DNA of 64,000 bases from Voacanga thouarsii (Eukaryota > Streptophyta > Magnoliopsida > Gentianales > Apocynaceae). The translations under genes and the position numbers were made by a program. The stretch covers positions 682,001 to 746,000 of the forward strand of contig JANUWF010001691.1 of the NCBI GenBank assembly GCA_026120185.1, in the 5' to 3' direction. The notes below the pieces were generated by a model. The model was not told the origin of the DNA, ran no database searches, and saw nothing but the letters and a program-made list of their open reading frames with translations. Shown here one piece after another: positions 1-10,544 of this stretch; position 1 is the first letter of the stretch, and every line of letters starts with the position of its first letter.

Positions 1-900
1 CATGACCACCCAAGAGTCTAAGAAGTCAAGTGGCTTGATATAAACCCTTCAATAACAAACCACAGTGCAATAAACTCCCTTCACCATACAATATCTCATT
101 CGGTTTGGAGTACAAAATTAGTGCCAAATCCCCCCATAATATAAATTAATTTTAGCCCAAATATAATAGTACTTGTACTAGGAACCCACTACTCTCTATG
201 TGTATCAATTGGAACTGTTTTTAATACACAATCGCCTTGACAAAGGATTTCTAGAGTAGTAATTCCTATAAGTAGCGGTGAGATATTTGCCCTTACTATT
301 AGGAGTGGTGAATTATTGATTGACTATCTTAACTACTTTGGTTTACCTCATATTGTACCCAATATCCATCCCAAAGATGGCCCTCGATCTGGCTCCAAAG
401 TTTGGAATCAAAGTACAATGCTCAGCAAACAAAGTACCTTGGAGATCTCAAATCTAAGGATACTCGCACGTTTGGTATAATGAGATTCCATCACTGGCAC
501 TAAATAGTTATCCATGTAATTATCTCATAGCTAGGTCATCCAATGTACTTGTTCTCTTAACAAGCATCCATGTGTTAACTTTAAGTATCACAATACTCAC
601 AAATATGAGAACTACCGCATAATCAAATCAGGAAGTTTAACATGTGTTGTCTTAGTGCATTAATAATGTCATATCTCATTAATACTACGACTAGGGTTAA
701 TCTAAGTACCAACACTATATAGTGTAGTAGAAATCTCACATAATGATTCTATCATGATTTCTTTAACACAATGTAGTACTTGGGACTCTATCTAACAATT
801 ATTTTACATGAAAGCAAACTAAACAAACTAAAATATAAATATAAAACAAATGTGTCATGTACAAAATACAAATGATTGCCTCTATGGCACAATACTAACA
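1..900 (-). repeat. 3' LTR of outer Angela, partial
   Basis: Aligns base for base, with scattered differences, to 27325-28237 of the 5' LTR. It ends in ACTAACA at 894-900, the reverse complement of the TGTTAG-type LTR start. About 0.85 kb of the LTR lies beyond the left edge. No coding potential. Confidence 0.9.
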
Positions 901-916
901 AACTCTCACTTGCACT
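901..916 (-). other. Polypurine tract of outer Angela
   Basis: Directly inside the 3' LTR. On the minus strand it reads GTGCAAGTGAGAGTT, a slightly decayed form of the GTGGGAG-type tract that primes plus-strand DNA synthesis in this lineage. The equivalents are 15968-15979 in the inner Angela and 48141-48153 in the third. Confidence 0.7.
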
Positions 917-2480
917 AGAGCTAATCATTCATGTATCTAATAGCGAATGACTCAATATGCCTATCATATTTTTTCTGAGATAGTGCTTTTGTAAGTGGGT
1001 CAGCTATGTTCTCATCCGTAGGAGCTCTCTCTATCTTTACATTTTGTCTATCTATGATTTTCCTAAGTAAATGAAAAATCTAAGTACATATTTAGATCAC
1101 TGGTGAGACCTTGGTTTTTTTTTTTTTTTGTGCAATAGCTCTATTGTTGCAACAATATATAGATATTGGTTCAGCAACACTTGGAACCACTCTAAGATCC
1201 GTCAAAAACTTCTTAACCCAAACAGCTTCCTTAGTTGCTTTAGAAGCGGCTATGTACTCAGCTTCAATCGTTGAGTCGGCAATAGTATCTTGTTTGGAAC
1301 TTTTCTAACTTATTGCCCTTCCACACTACATAAATACATAGCCAGACTGTTATTTAAAATTATCTTTATCAGATTGAAAACTAGCAACAATATACTCATT
1401 TATTTTCAAATCACCTCCTCGATATACCAAGAATACATTTTTAGTCCTTCACAAGTACTTAAGGATATTCTTCACAGCTGCCCAATAAACCTCACCAGGG
1501 TTAGATTGGTTTCTATTCGTCAAACTAAGAGCACAGGATACATCGAGCCTTGTACACATCATAGTATACATAATGGATCCAATTGCAGAAGTATATGAAA
1601 TTCTACTCATGTGATCTCGTCTTTGGAGACATTAACTTTGAAAGGCTTATCCCATGGGATATGGGTAAGAATCCTCTTTCGAATTGATTCATGCTAAACC
1701 TTTTTAGCACTTTGTCTATGTATGTAGTCCGTGAAAGACCTAGCAACCTTTTTTACCTATCTTTATAGATCCTAATTCCAAGAATATAGGTTACTTCTCC
1801 AAGGTCTTTCCTAAAAAATTTCTTGGACAGCCAATCTTTTATCAATTGAATGATAGGTATATCATTTCCTATTAGCAATATATCATCTACATAAAGTAAT
1901 AGGAAAACTATTACACTCCCACTAACCTTGCTATATACACACAGTTCATCCATATTTTAAATGAAACCAAAATTTTTGATTACTTCATCAAAACGAATGT
2001 TCCAACTCTTCAAAACTTGCTTAAGTCCATAAATGGACCTTTGCAGCTTGCACACTTTTGTGGTATCATTGGTTGTGAAACCCTCGAGTTGGGTTATATA
2101 CACCTCCTCAGTCTGGTTTATGTTTAGGAAAGCTATTTTCACATCCATTTGCTAGATCTCATAATCATAATGAGCTGCAATGACTAGGAATATTCTGATG
2201 GATTTCAGCATCGCAACTAATAAGAAGGTTTTATCATAGTTAATACCAAGTTGTTGGTGATAACCCTTAGCCACCAGTCATACTTTATAGGTAACTAGGT
2301 TACCATGTATCAGTTTTCTTCTTGCAAATCCACTTGCACACAATAGGTTTAATTCCGTTAGGTGGATTAACCAGAGTCCATACTTAGTTGTCATACATGG
2401 AATCCATCTCTGATTTCACGGCATCAAGCAATTTATCAGATTTTGAACTATTCAGAACTTCATTGCAAGTAGTAGGCTCA
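917..2480 (-). pseudogene. RNase H and reverse transcriptase remnant, outer Angela
   Basis: The C-terminal part of the copia polyprotein, minus strand. RNase H (about 917-1640) shows the EAEYIAASKATKEAVW block and a Cys-Cys-Asn-Asn in place of the usual YCDN (around 1150), so one catalytic Asp is lost. RT (about 1650-2480) keeps YVDDILLIGND (within 1753-1953) and MDVKIAFLN with SIYGLKQ (within 1957-2148). Stops and frame changes separate the blocks, so no functional enzyme is possible. Reverse transcription and RNA-strand removal are the family functions. Confidence 0.85.
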
Positions 2481-3912
2481 TTATCATCTACGAGCAATAC
2501 GTCATTGTGGTCACTATAAAGAGAAATCCATATCTCTCAAGTGCAATACGCATCCTACTTAACTTATGAGGTTCTTGTATAGTTGAAGGATCATCTATTC
2601 TTTCAATAGATGTGGGATCAGATGGTTGATCCTTATTTGTTTGCTCTTCTTGAACTTCACTAAGTTCAATTTTACTCCTACTGTCCCTTTTAATCATCTG
2701 CTCCTTCTCTAAGAAGACAATATCTTTTTAAACAAACACTTTATTTTTAGGAAGGAGATAGAAGTAATATCTGAAAGATTCTCTCAGGTAACCCACAAAC
2801 AAATACTTGTCAGACTTACTATCAAGTTTGTTTAACTGTGGCCTTTTGAAAAAAGCAAGGCAACACTAAACTCTCAAGTGAGATAACTTTGGTTTTTTGC
2901 CAAAGAACATCTCAACTAGGGTAGTATAAACCATTTTTTATAGAACTTTATTTAGAATATAAATAGAAGTCTCTAGTGCGTATCCCCAAAACCATTTTAG
3001 TGTGTTTGCAGAAGCTATCATAGTCCGTATCATGTCTAGAAGGGTTCAATTCCTTCTCTCAGAAACACTGTTATGTTGAGGTATATGTGGCAGAGTCCAT
3101 TGAGATAATATCCCATGATCTCTAAGATAACCTTGAAACTCTTGGCTTAAGTATTCACCACCTCAATCAGATCTTAGAGTCTTAATACTTTTCCCAAGTT
3201 GTTTCTCTGCTTTATTTTTAAAGTCTTTAAACTTTTCAAAAACTTCAGATTTGTATTTTATTAAATACAAATGCCCATATCGTGAATAATCATCGATAAA
3301 GGTTATGAAGTAGTGGTAACCTCCTTTTGTTTATATTGATATTAGGCCATATATATCAGAATGTATAAGTGCTAATGACTCTTTAGCCCTTTCTCCTTTT
3401 CTAGAAAAAGTAGTTTTAGCCATTTTACCAAGTAAACAAGATTTGCTTGTGTCATATGATACATAATCAAATGACCCTAAGTTACCTAACTTGTGTAACT
3501 TAGAAATGCGATTCTCATTTACATGGCCTAAACGACAATGCCATAAATAAGATGGGATTAAGTTATCTATTATTGTTTTCTTATTATTTATATTAAGGAT
3601 TGGATTATCCATGTCTAGAACATATAAATCATTAACCAAAGATGTGGGACCATAATGAATATCATTCAATGAAAAAGAACAACATTTATTCTTAAATATT
3701 ACATGAAATCCACATAAGTCTAAACACGCAACTGAGATAATACTTTTCAATGAAACTGGTACAAAATAACAGTTTTGTAATTCTAACACTAATCCCGAAG
3801 GCAGGTGTAGTTCATATGTCCCCACAACAAGTGCAGCAACCTTTACTTCATTTGCAGTACGCAGGTCCACGTCACCCTTCTCAAGCCTTTTAATGTCCTT
3901 TAGTCCTTGCAA
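2481..3912 (-). pseudogene. Integrase and GAG-pre-integrase remnant, outer Angela
   Basis: The longest open piece (3331-3912, 193 codons) is the GAG-pre-integrase region with the zinc-binding WHCRLGHVNENRISKLHKLG and CLLGK signature (an HHCC-like domain), running into HSDIYG, the first catalytic Asp segment. Upstream on the plus map (2700-3330) are decayed versions of the core (RSD..GEYLSQEF, then SQWTLP.IPQ.N.VSERRN) and, at 2488-2697, the acidic linker ending SRMRIALERYGF. Several stops interrupt it. The family role is inserting the cDNA into the chromosome. Confidence 0.83.
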
Positions 3913-4169
3913 GTTATTACATAAATAAAATCCACATCCGGTATCTAATATGCATATCTTATTACAAAAGGCAGTACTAACCTCAATTAAATATACCAGG
4001 AGTAGAAGTAAAAGTGCTCACGAGCTTCTCCTTCTGCTACTTTTCCTTGATAATCTCCAAGTAGGCTTTACAGTTGCACCTCCAATGACCCATCTTTCCA
4101 CAATAATTGCATGGGCTTTTGGTGTCTACCTCCTTCTTTTCACACCACCTTTGGGCTTTGTAGATGTTA
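3913..4169 (-). pseudogene. Protease active site and gag zinc knuckle, outer Angela (part left of inner insertion)
   Basis: Reading leftward from the inner element, the gag tail resumes with the CCHC knuckle CNYCGKMGHWRCNC (about 4070-4111), with C-X2-C-X4-H-X4-C spacing intact. It is followed by the aspartic protease motif LDTGCGFYLCNNL (about 3925-3960). In-frame stops lie between them. The other half of this gag is at 23720-24358. The two halves meet at the GTAGA duplication (4160-4164 and 23720-23724), which proves that the inner element interrupted an existing gag. Confidence 0.85.
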
Positions 4170-5901
4170 GTGTTGTGCCCTAGAGGCAATCACTTGTACA
4201 TTGTATATGACACATTTTCTTTTAATAAAAGGCATTATTTATCTTCTAGTTTTTTTTTTTTTTTTTTGTTTACTTTAAGTAATATAACTGTTCGATAAAG
4301 TCCCTAATACAACACTGTGTTAAGGAAATTATGATAAAGATCATGATATGAGATTCCTACTTCACTAGACGGTGTTGGTAATAAATAGTCCCTAGTCATA
4401 GTATTAATGAGACGGGACATCATTAATACGTTAAGACTAGCATGTGTTAGACTTTCTGATTTGATCAGGCCTTGGTTCTCATAACCGTGAGTATTGAGAT
4501 ACTCAAAGTTTACACATGAATGCTTGTTAATGAAACAAGTTCATTGGATGACCTAGCTTTGAGATAATCACATGAATAACTATTTAGTGCCAGTGATATA
4601 ATCTCAATATAGCAAACGTACAAGTATCCTTGACTTGAAATCTCTAACGTACTTTATTTGCTGAGCTTTGTACTTTGATTCCAATATCCGGAGCTTGATC
4701 GAGGGCCGCCTATGGGATGGATATTGGGTACATTGTGAGGTAAATGAAAGTAGTTGAGAGGGTCAATAAAGGATTCACCACTCCTAATAGTAGGGGCGAA
4801 TATCTCACGGCCACTTGTAGGAATTACTACTCGAAAAGTCCTTGGCCAAGGCGATTGTGTATTGGAAATAGTTCCAATTGATACACATCTAGAATAGTGG
4901 GTTCCTGGTACAAGTACAATTGTATACGGGCCAGAATTATTTCTGGAGGGAGTTGACACTAATTCCGTACTCCAAACCAAATGAGATATTGTATGGTGAA
5001 ATGAGTTAATTACACTGAAGTTTGTTACTGAAGGGTTCCTGTCAAGCTACTTGATTTCCTGGACTCTTGGGTGGTCATGATGTATTGCTAGATACCACTC
5101 ATAATCTGTGAATATGGGTTTATTAATTGATGAATTAATAAACCAATCTTGATTAGAATTAATAGGATTAATTCTAATTAATTATGAATTATTAATCTCA
5201 AATACATTTGGATTAATTCATGTTCTTTACCAATGGACTGGGAAACCTAATAGGTCACACACAATGTGGGATTATATACTCAATATGTTATTTGATAATA
5301 TAGTGGGGTTAATTGAGAGAAAGAGAAGTGGTTGTAGACAAATTATAATTAGTTATAATTTGTAGCCCAAGTTGTAATTGTGAGAACTTGATGTTTCCAA
5401 TTACAATTAGGGAATTCTAATAGGATTACAATTCTCAATTTTGGGAATGGAATTTCACGTGATATATAGTAGATATAACACATGAAAACCCTAGCTGATG
5501 AGATACACGAAATCCCCAGCCAAGTCGCATGTTTTTCCCTTCTTTTCTCTCCCTCTCGTTTTGCTGAAAACAAGAGAACCCTAGCCGCCATTATTGTTTC
5601 TGCTAGCACATAAATTTTGGTGCTTGAGTATTCCTCTGTGTGGATTACTATTAGAGATAATCACAGACTGTGATTATAGTGGTTAGACGTTCAACTCACG
5701 TGGAGATTGATCACGAGGATTGCTAGATCGTGCCTCAATTCGAAGAAGAAAATTTTATTCTTCGGACAATCACCTGAAGGTAAAAAGCTGTTACATTTTG
5801 TCTCTTTATGTCTTGTTTTCCACACATAGATGGGTCATAAGAGGGTATCTTGTTTTATTTTCCGCTGCGCCGAATACGATACGAGCCTGAGATACCCAAC
5901 A
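4165..5901 (+). repeat. 5' LTR of inner Angela (1737 bp)
   Basis: Starts TGTTAGTGTTGTGCCC and ends ATACCCAACA. Its partner is 15980-23719 (interrupted). The start block GCCCTAGAGGCAAT is the one I associate with BARE/Angela LTRs. It contains a T-run at 4251-4268, a TATA-like site near 5462 and CCCTAGCC-rich sequence downstream of it that probably belongs to the transcript leader. Confidence 0.92.
5461..5469 (+). promoter_or_regulatory. Probable TATA box of inner Angela 5' LTR
   Basis: GATATATAG lies about 440 bp before the LTR end. It is kept in the 3' LTR (about 17268-17276), and TATA-like strings occupy the same place in the solo LTRs (TATAAATA at 19823-19830; ATATAAGG on the minus strand near 38552). 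The position before ACCCTAGC-containing leader sequence fits the U3/R boundary. Transcription start is inferred only. Confidence 0.5.
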
Positions 5902-5915
5902 GTAGTATCAGAGCC
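5902..5915 (+). other. Primer binding site, initiator-tRNA-Met type (inner Angela)
   Basis: GTAGTATCAGAGCC starts immediately after the LTR. It differs by one base from TGGTATCAGAGC, the complement of the 3' end of plant initiator tRNA-Met used by nearly all plant copia elements. Confidence 0.88.
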
Positions 5916-6326
5916 ATGCTATGTGTGGTCTACGGATATTGTTTTGGCATGAAAAACTATTTTCATGTTTGTCTTTGTTTGTTGCGAAAATCGTTTTCAC
6001 TCGAGTTGAAATTGTTTCGATCTTTATGGGTTGGGTCCGTAGCACAATATGATTGTGTAAAACATAGCGTATTTCAAAAAGATGCTTTCTTCTGTGTTGA
6101 AAATTTCTGCAGGAAAAACGTTTTTCTGCAACATAGATGTTTTCCTCCGTTTCATCTTAATTTTTCATTTTGATTTTATTTAAACTAACAAATTAGTTGT
6201 TGTTTATAGCTTCAAAACAGAAAATATAGCTGAGAATTGTTCTCACTGTAAATTTGCAGAAGAAGAAAGCACCAGAAATTATTTCTGGAAGTTTTTGAAA
6301 AATCACCGCCATTATTGTAGAACACA

Positions 6327-6465
6327 GGCGGCGCCGGCTTCGGCTTCCAAGCCTGCGCCGATTCCATTCTGTTCGTTATGTCCGAAAATCATTTTTGGAA
6401 GAGAAAAGTTTTTGGAAACCAGAACAGAGCCGGCGCCGACTTCGGCTTCCAAATCGGCGCCGGTT
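6327..6465 (+). repeat. GC-rich two-unit palindromic module in leader (inner Angela)
   Basis: Two copies about 102 bp apart share CTTCGGCTTCCAA flanked by GGCGCC-containing arms (GGCGCC at 6330, 6432 and 6456). In the second copy CGGCGCCG stands on both sides of the core, so it can fold as a hairpin. The composition is strikingly unlike the AT-rich surroundings. Confidence 0.75.
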
Positions 6466-6574
6466 CTGCTCTGTTTGCAACCTCCAGATATTTTAAAAAA
6501 AAAAAAAAAATTTCCGGAACAGAATTTTGGAGGGGAAAATCTCATGTGATGAGAAACGGGACCCAAAAGTATTT

Positions 6575-6706
6575 TCTCAAAATTAGTTTTGAGACAAACA
6601 ATTTTGTTTTTCAAAATAATAATTTTGAAAATCTAAAATTAGTGTATCTTTCTAAAATGGTGATTTTAGAATTCTGTTTTGTCTTTCCAAAATAGTGATT
6701 TTGGAA
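6575..6706 (+). repeat. Four-unit AT palindrome array (inner Angela leader)
   Basis: Palindromic units centred near 6585, 6620, 6660 and 6696, for example TCCAAAATAGTGATTTTGGA and TCTAAAATGGTGATTTTAGA. Spacing is 35-40 bp. The same kind of array is at 25360-25731 and 57003-57060 in the other two Angela leaders. Confidence 0.8.
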
Positions 6707-7723
6707 TGATAAAAGTATATGTTTATTTTGTTTAAGCATAGTCAATGGCATGGTGGATGGTTATGGACTAAAATCAATTATATCTATTCATGCATTTTAC
6801 AGTTTTGGTTTTATGAAATAGGGCCTGCGTGTCCTGACTTCTCTAGAATTCTTGTGTAATTCTCTTCTCATCTAACTCCCCTCGAATGTAACTCGCAGTT
6901 TTCTCTCTTTAGAAAATTATGTAATTAGCTTACATAAGTTAGATAGGAGTAGAATTATTCCATTCTGGAGATGGCAATCAAAACAAGGTGAGGAGGCAAG
7001 ACCTTCTACTTAAATCATGTATGAACGCATAGGGTTAACTATATTAATTTCTTTTATGGCTCAAAGAAATTAATTTAGGCTAAAAGTCCATAACCATACC
7101 ATGTAATCGCTTTATTACCATAATTATCAATTATGTGATTTATTGATTTTTATGCATGTCATTCAATGAAATCACTAAAAGGAATAAATCCCTTAATTAA
7201 TATTAAACCTAATTTCTTCCGTTAATATAGTAAGAACGAGAGTCCTTTTTCGAGACCAGGTTGTTGGGCAAACCCAAGACTACTTGACATTAGGCATATT
7301 CAAGCTATGGAATTAAATTCCTTATTAATGGGTCAGGTTTAACTAAATTCTTTATCCCAGTTGGGCAAACTCAAGCATAAAGAAATTTAGAGGAAAAGTT
7401 GGGGTAGCCCAAAAGGCTTTAAGATTAAAAGCTGTTAATCACCCAATGATCCGGTAGTTACATACGATGTAATTGGTATTGAATACCTACCAATGAACTT
7501 AAGGATGGCTTGTTCGGTAAACCCAAGGTTATTCTTAAGGAATTTAGATACCGGTCCACTAGGAAAGCTTCCAATAGGCTTTCCCGAATAAATAGTGGGG
7601 GCTATTGGTTTGAGTAAAATAGTGGAGTAAAAATGCGCTTAATTAAAGTCTTAATTATTTGCATATCATGTGTATATACAAGTAGCTAATGTTCTGTATC
7701 TTTACATCTAGGTCACTTGCATT

Positions 7724-8488
7724 ATGTCAATGAACTTGAACTTACGTAGCATCTTGGAAACCAACAAGTTAACCGAATCAAACTATCTCGACTGGTATAG
7801 AAATTTGAGAATCGTTCTCAAATCGGAAAAGTTGCTCTACGTGCTAGATGCTCCTATTCCACCACCATTAGCCCAAGATGCTCATGCTGATGAGCATGCT
7901 GTCCATAGAAGGCACAAGGAGGATAATGATACAGCATCATGTATTATGCTAACATTCATGACTCTTGAGTTGCAAAAACAACACGAGCATATAGATGCTC
8001 AATCGATCATTTTACATCTTCGAGAGTTGTTTGATGCCCAAGCCAGAACTGAGAGATATGAGATCTCGAAGCAACTGTTTCATTGCAAAATGGCAGAGGG
8101 TTCTTCTGTAGCCACTCATGGGTCGAAGATGCTAGGCTTGATCGAGAAGCTTGGATCTCTCGGGTTTGCAATGGATCATGACTTAAGTGTTGACTTAAGT
8201 CTACAATATTTGCCTAATAGTTTCTCACAATTTGTGATTAACTATCAGATGAACAAGAATGAGTCCACCATTCCTGAATTGATCAATCTTTTCAAAACTG
8301 TGGAGTCCTCCATGAAGAAGGATTCCAATGCGGTTTTAATGGTAGAATCTTCCTCTTCTAAGAAGAAAGTTCAAAAGAAGAAGAAGAAGGCTCCCATGAA
8401 GCCCAAAGGTGGTGTGAATAAGAAGGATGCAGCTACCAAGGGCCCATGCCATCATTGTGGGAAGATGGGCCACTGGAGGCACAACTGA
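7724..8488 (+). CDS. gag: Gag polyprotein N-terminal part, inner Angela (254 aa, cut inside the zinc knuckle)
   Basis: Capsid/nucleocapsid protein that packages element RNA in virus-like particles. It begins MSMNLNLRSILETNKLTESNYLDWYRNLRIVL, the usual Angela gag start (residues 1-35). A helical capsid region follows, then a Lys-rich tract (about 210-235, KKKVQKKKKK) and the start of a CCHC knuckle, CHHCGKMGHWRHN. The final Cys codon is replaced by TGA (8486-8488), so the knuckle is incomplete. The following frame continues as typical gag/PR sequence. The start is supported because outer (24358) and third (51796) copies begin at the same place. Confidence 0.85.
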   Translation: MSMNLNLRSILETNKLTESNYLDWYRNLRIVLKSEKLLYVLDAPIPPPLAQDAHADEHAVHRRHKEDNDTASCIMLTFMTLELQKQHEHIDAQSIILHLRELFDAQARTERYEISKQLFHCKMAEGSSVATHGSKMLGLIEKLGSLGFAMDHDLSVDLSLQYLPNSFSQFVINYQMNKNESTIPELINLFKTVESSMKKDSNAVLMVESSSSKKKVQKKKKKAPMKPKGGVNKKDAATKGPCHHCGKMGHWRHN

Positions 8489-9205
8489 AAAGCCTACTTG
8501 GAGACCATCAAGGACAAGAAGGAGAAGGAGAAGCTTACAAGCACTTCTACTTCTTCTCCAGGTATGTTTATGATTGAGATAAATACTGCCTTTAGAAATG
8601 AGATATGGGTATTAGATACAGGATGTGGATATCATTTGTACAATAACTTGTAGGGACTAAAGAGCAGTAGAAGGCTAGAGAAAGGTGATGTGGACCTACA
8701 TACTGCAAATAGGGCAAAGGTTGCTGCACTTACTGTGGGGACATACGAGCTGAACCTGCCTTCAGGATTAATTCTAGAACTGTAAAACTGTTATTTTATA
8801 CCAGTTTTAATGAAAAACATTATCTCAGTTGCGTGTTTAGACTTATATGGATTTCATTTGATATTTAAGAATAAATGTTGTTCTTTTTCATTGAATGATA
8901 TTCACTATGGTTTAGCAACTTTAGTTAATAGTGTATATGTTCTAGACTTGGATAATCTAGTTCTCAATTTAAACAATAAGAAACCTAAGATAGATAACTC
9001 TAACCCTTCTTACTTATGGCATTGTTGTTTGGGCCATGTAAACGAAAATTGTGTTACTAAGTTGCACAAGCTTGGTGACTTGGGGTCATTTGATTATGAA
9101 TCATATGGCACATGTGAGTCTTGTTTACTAGGTAACATGACTAAAACTCCTTTTTTTAGGAAAAGGAGAATGGGCCAAAGAGTTATTAGAACTCATACAT
9201 TCTGA
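8489..9205 (+). pseudogene. Protease and GAG-pre-integrase remnant, inner Angela
   Basis: In frame after the gag stop come the basic KDKKEKEK stretch and the aspartic protease motif WVLDTGCGYHLYNNL (about 8607-8652), followed by a stop, another stop near 8783 and the pre-integrase domain (8810-9205) with WHCCLGHVNENCVTKLHKLG and CESCLLGN. A frameshift near 9175 puts the true continuation (HSDVCGP, first integrase Asp) in another frame. Conserved order matches the minus-strand sibling at 3331-3912. Confidence 0.85.
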
Positions 9206-9527
9206 TGTATGTGGCCCAATGTCAATACAAGTAAGAAGAGGTTACAACTATTTCATAACCTTTATCGATGACTTTTCACGATACAGGCATTTGTATTTAA
9301 TGAAATACAAATCTGAGGCCTTTGAAAGGTTCAAAGACTTCAAGAACGAAATAGAGAAATAACTTAGCAAAAGTATTAAGATTCTAAGATCTGATCGAGA
9401 AAGAGAATACTTGAGCCAAGAGTTTCTGAGTTATCTTAGAGATAATGGGATATTATCTAAATGGACTTGACCACTTACACCTCAACGTAACGGTGTATCT
9501 GAGAGAAGGAATCGAACCCTTCTAGAC
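9176..9527 (+). pseudogene. Integrase catalytic core remnant, inner Angela
   Basis: Reads HSDVCGPMSIQ, FITFIDDFSRY, then KILRSDREREYLSQEF and TPQRNGVSERRNRTLL, covering the D,D-35-E core. Stops occur at about 9361 and 9468, and RSDRGGEY has become RSDREREY. It joins in frame with the long open frame starting at 9528. Confidence 0.82.
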
Positions 9528-10544
9528 ATGGTATGGACCATGATGGCTTCTGCGGACCTACCAAAATCATTTTGGAGGCATACACTAGAGACTTCTGTTT
9601 ATATACTGAATAGAGTTCCGATAAAATCGGTTGATACTACCCTATTTGAGATATTTTTTGGTAAGAGACCAAAGTTATCTCACTTGCGAGTATGGGGTTG
9701 TCCTGTCTTTGTTAAAAGGCCACAGTCAGACAAACTTGATAGTAAGTCTGACAAGTGTTTGTTTGTGTCATATCCGAAAAAATCTTTCGGATATTACTTC
9801 TATCTATCCTCCGAAAACAAATTGTTTGTTTCGAAGTATGTCGTCTTCTTAGAGAAGGAGCACATGCTCAAAGGGGACAGTGGGAGTAAGATTGAACTTA
9901 GTGAAGTTCATGAAGATCAAACAAATGAGGATCAACCGTCTAACCCCACATCTATTGAGAGAATAGATAAACCTTCTAATACACAAGAACCTCATAGATC
10001 TAGTAGGATACGTGTGGCACCTGAGAGATATGGATTTCTCATTAGTGACCGCAATTACGTATTGCTCATAGATGAAGATGAGCCTACTACCTACAAGGAT
10101 GTTCTAAATAGTTCAGAATCTGGCAAATGGTTTGAGGCCATGAAGTCAGAGATGGATTCCATGTACGACAACCAAGTATGGACTTTGGTTGATCCATCCA
10201 AAGGAATTAAACATTTTAGGTGCAAGTGGGTTTTCAAGAAGAAAACGGACATGAATGGTAACTTAGTTACCTATAAAGCACGACTAATGGCGAAAGGTTA
10301 TCGTCAACAATATGGTATTGACTATGATGAAACCTTCTCGCCAGTAGCCATGTTGAAATTCATCAGGATACTCCTAGCCATTGCTGCTCATTATGATTAT
10401 GAGATTTGGCAAATGGATGTGAAAATAGCTTTTCTAAATGGAAATCTGACTGAGGAAGTGTATATGACACAACCTGAGGGTTTCACATCTAATGATAGCA
10501 CAAAGGTGTGCAAACTGCAAAGGTCCATTTATGGACTTAAGTAG
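9528..10544 (+). CDS. Integrase C-terminus, linker and reverse transcriptase N-half, inner Angela (338 aa open)
   Basis: The longest uninterrupted frame of the window. Residues 1-50 end the integrase core (PKSFWRHTLETSVYILNRVP). Residues 50-110 are the C-terminal GYPKKS-type domain (WGCPVFVKRPQSDKLDSKS). Residues 110-180 are the acidic linker ending SSRIRVAPERYGF. Residues 195 onward are copia RT fingers and palm: NQVWTLVDP, CKWVFKKKTD, MAKGYRQQYGIDYDETFSPVAM, and MDVKIAFLNGNLTEEVYM with the first catalytic Asp. It ends at a TAG in SIYGLK(Q). The initial Met is internal to the polyprotein, not a true start. Confidence 0.88.
   Translation: MVWTMMASADLPKSFWRHTLETSVYILNRVPIKSVDTTLFEIFFGKRPKLSHLRVWGCPVFVKRPQSDKLDSKSDKCLFVSYPKKSFGYYFYLSSENKLFVSKYVVFLEKEHMLKGDSGSKIELSEVHEDQTNEDQPSNPTSIERIDKPSNTQEPHRSSRIRVAPERYGFLISDRNYVLLIDEDEPTTYKDVLNSSESGKWFEAMKSEMDSMYDNQVWTLVDPSKGIKHFRCKWVFKKKTDMNGNLVTYKARLMAKGYRQQYGIDYDETFSPVAMLKFIRILLAIAAHYDYEIWQMDVKIAFLNGNLTEEVYMTQPEGFTSNDSTKVCKLQRSIYGLK

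Larger units (their letters stand above)
5916..7723 (+). other. Long untranslated leader of inner Angela
   Basis: This 1.8-kb stretch holds no credible gene. In order it contains a GC-rich two-unit palindromic module (about 6327-6465), four AT-rich palindromes of ~22 bp (6575-6706), and a block at about 7200-7720 that is clearly conserved in the leaders of the outer (24360-24900, minus) and third (56030-56480, minus) Angela elements. That block is rich in GGGCAAACCCAAG-type repeats. In BARE-like elements the leader carries dimerisation and packaging signals, so the conserved block may do so here (inference). The short reading frames at 6295-6695 overlap on both strands across the GC module and look like composition artefacts. 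Confidence 0.7.

Noticed and set aside
6295..6695. Three overlapping open frames on both strands around the GC-rich leader module
   Set aside because: Overlap of open frames on opposite strands over a repeated GC-rich segment is a composition effect. The other Angela leaders have no homologous frame.
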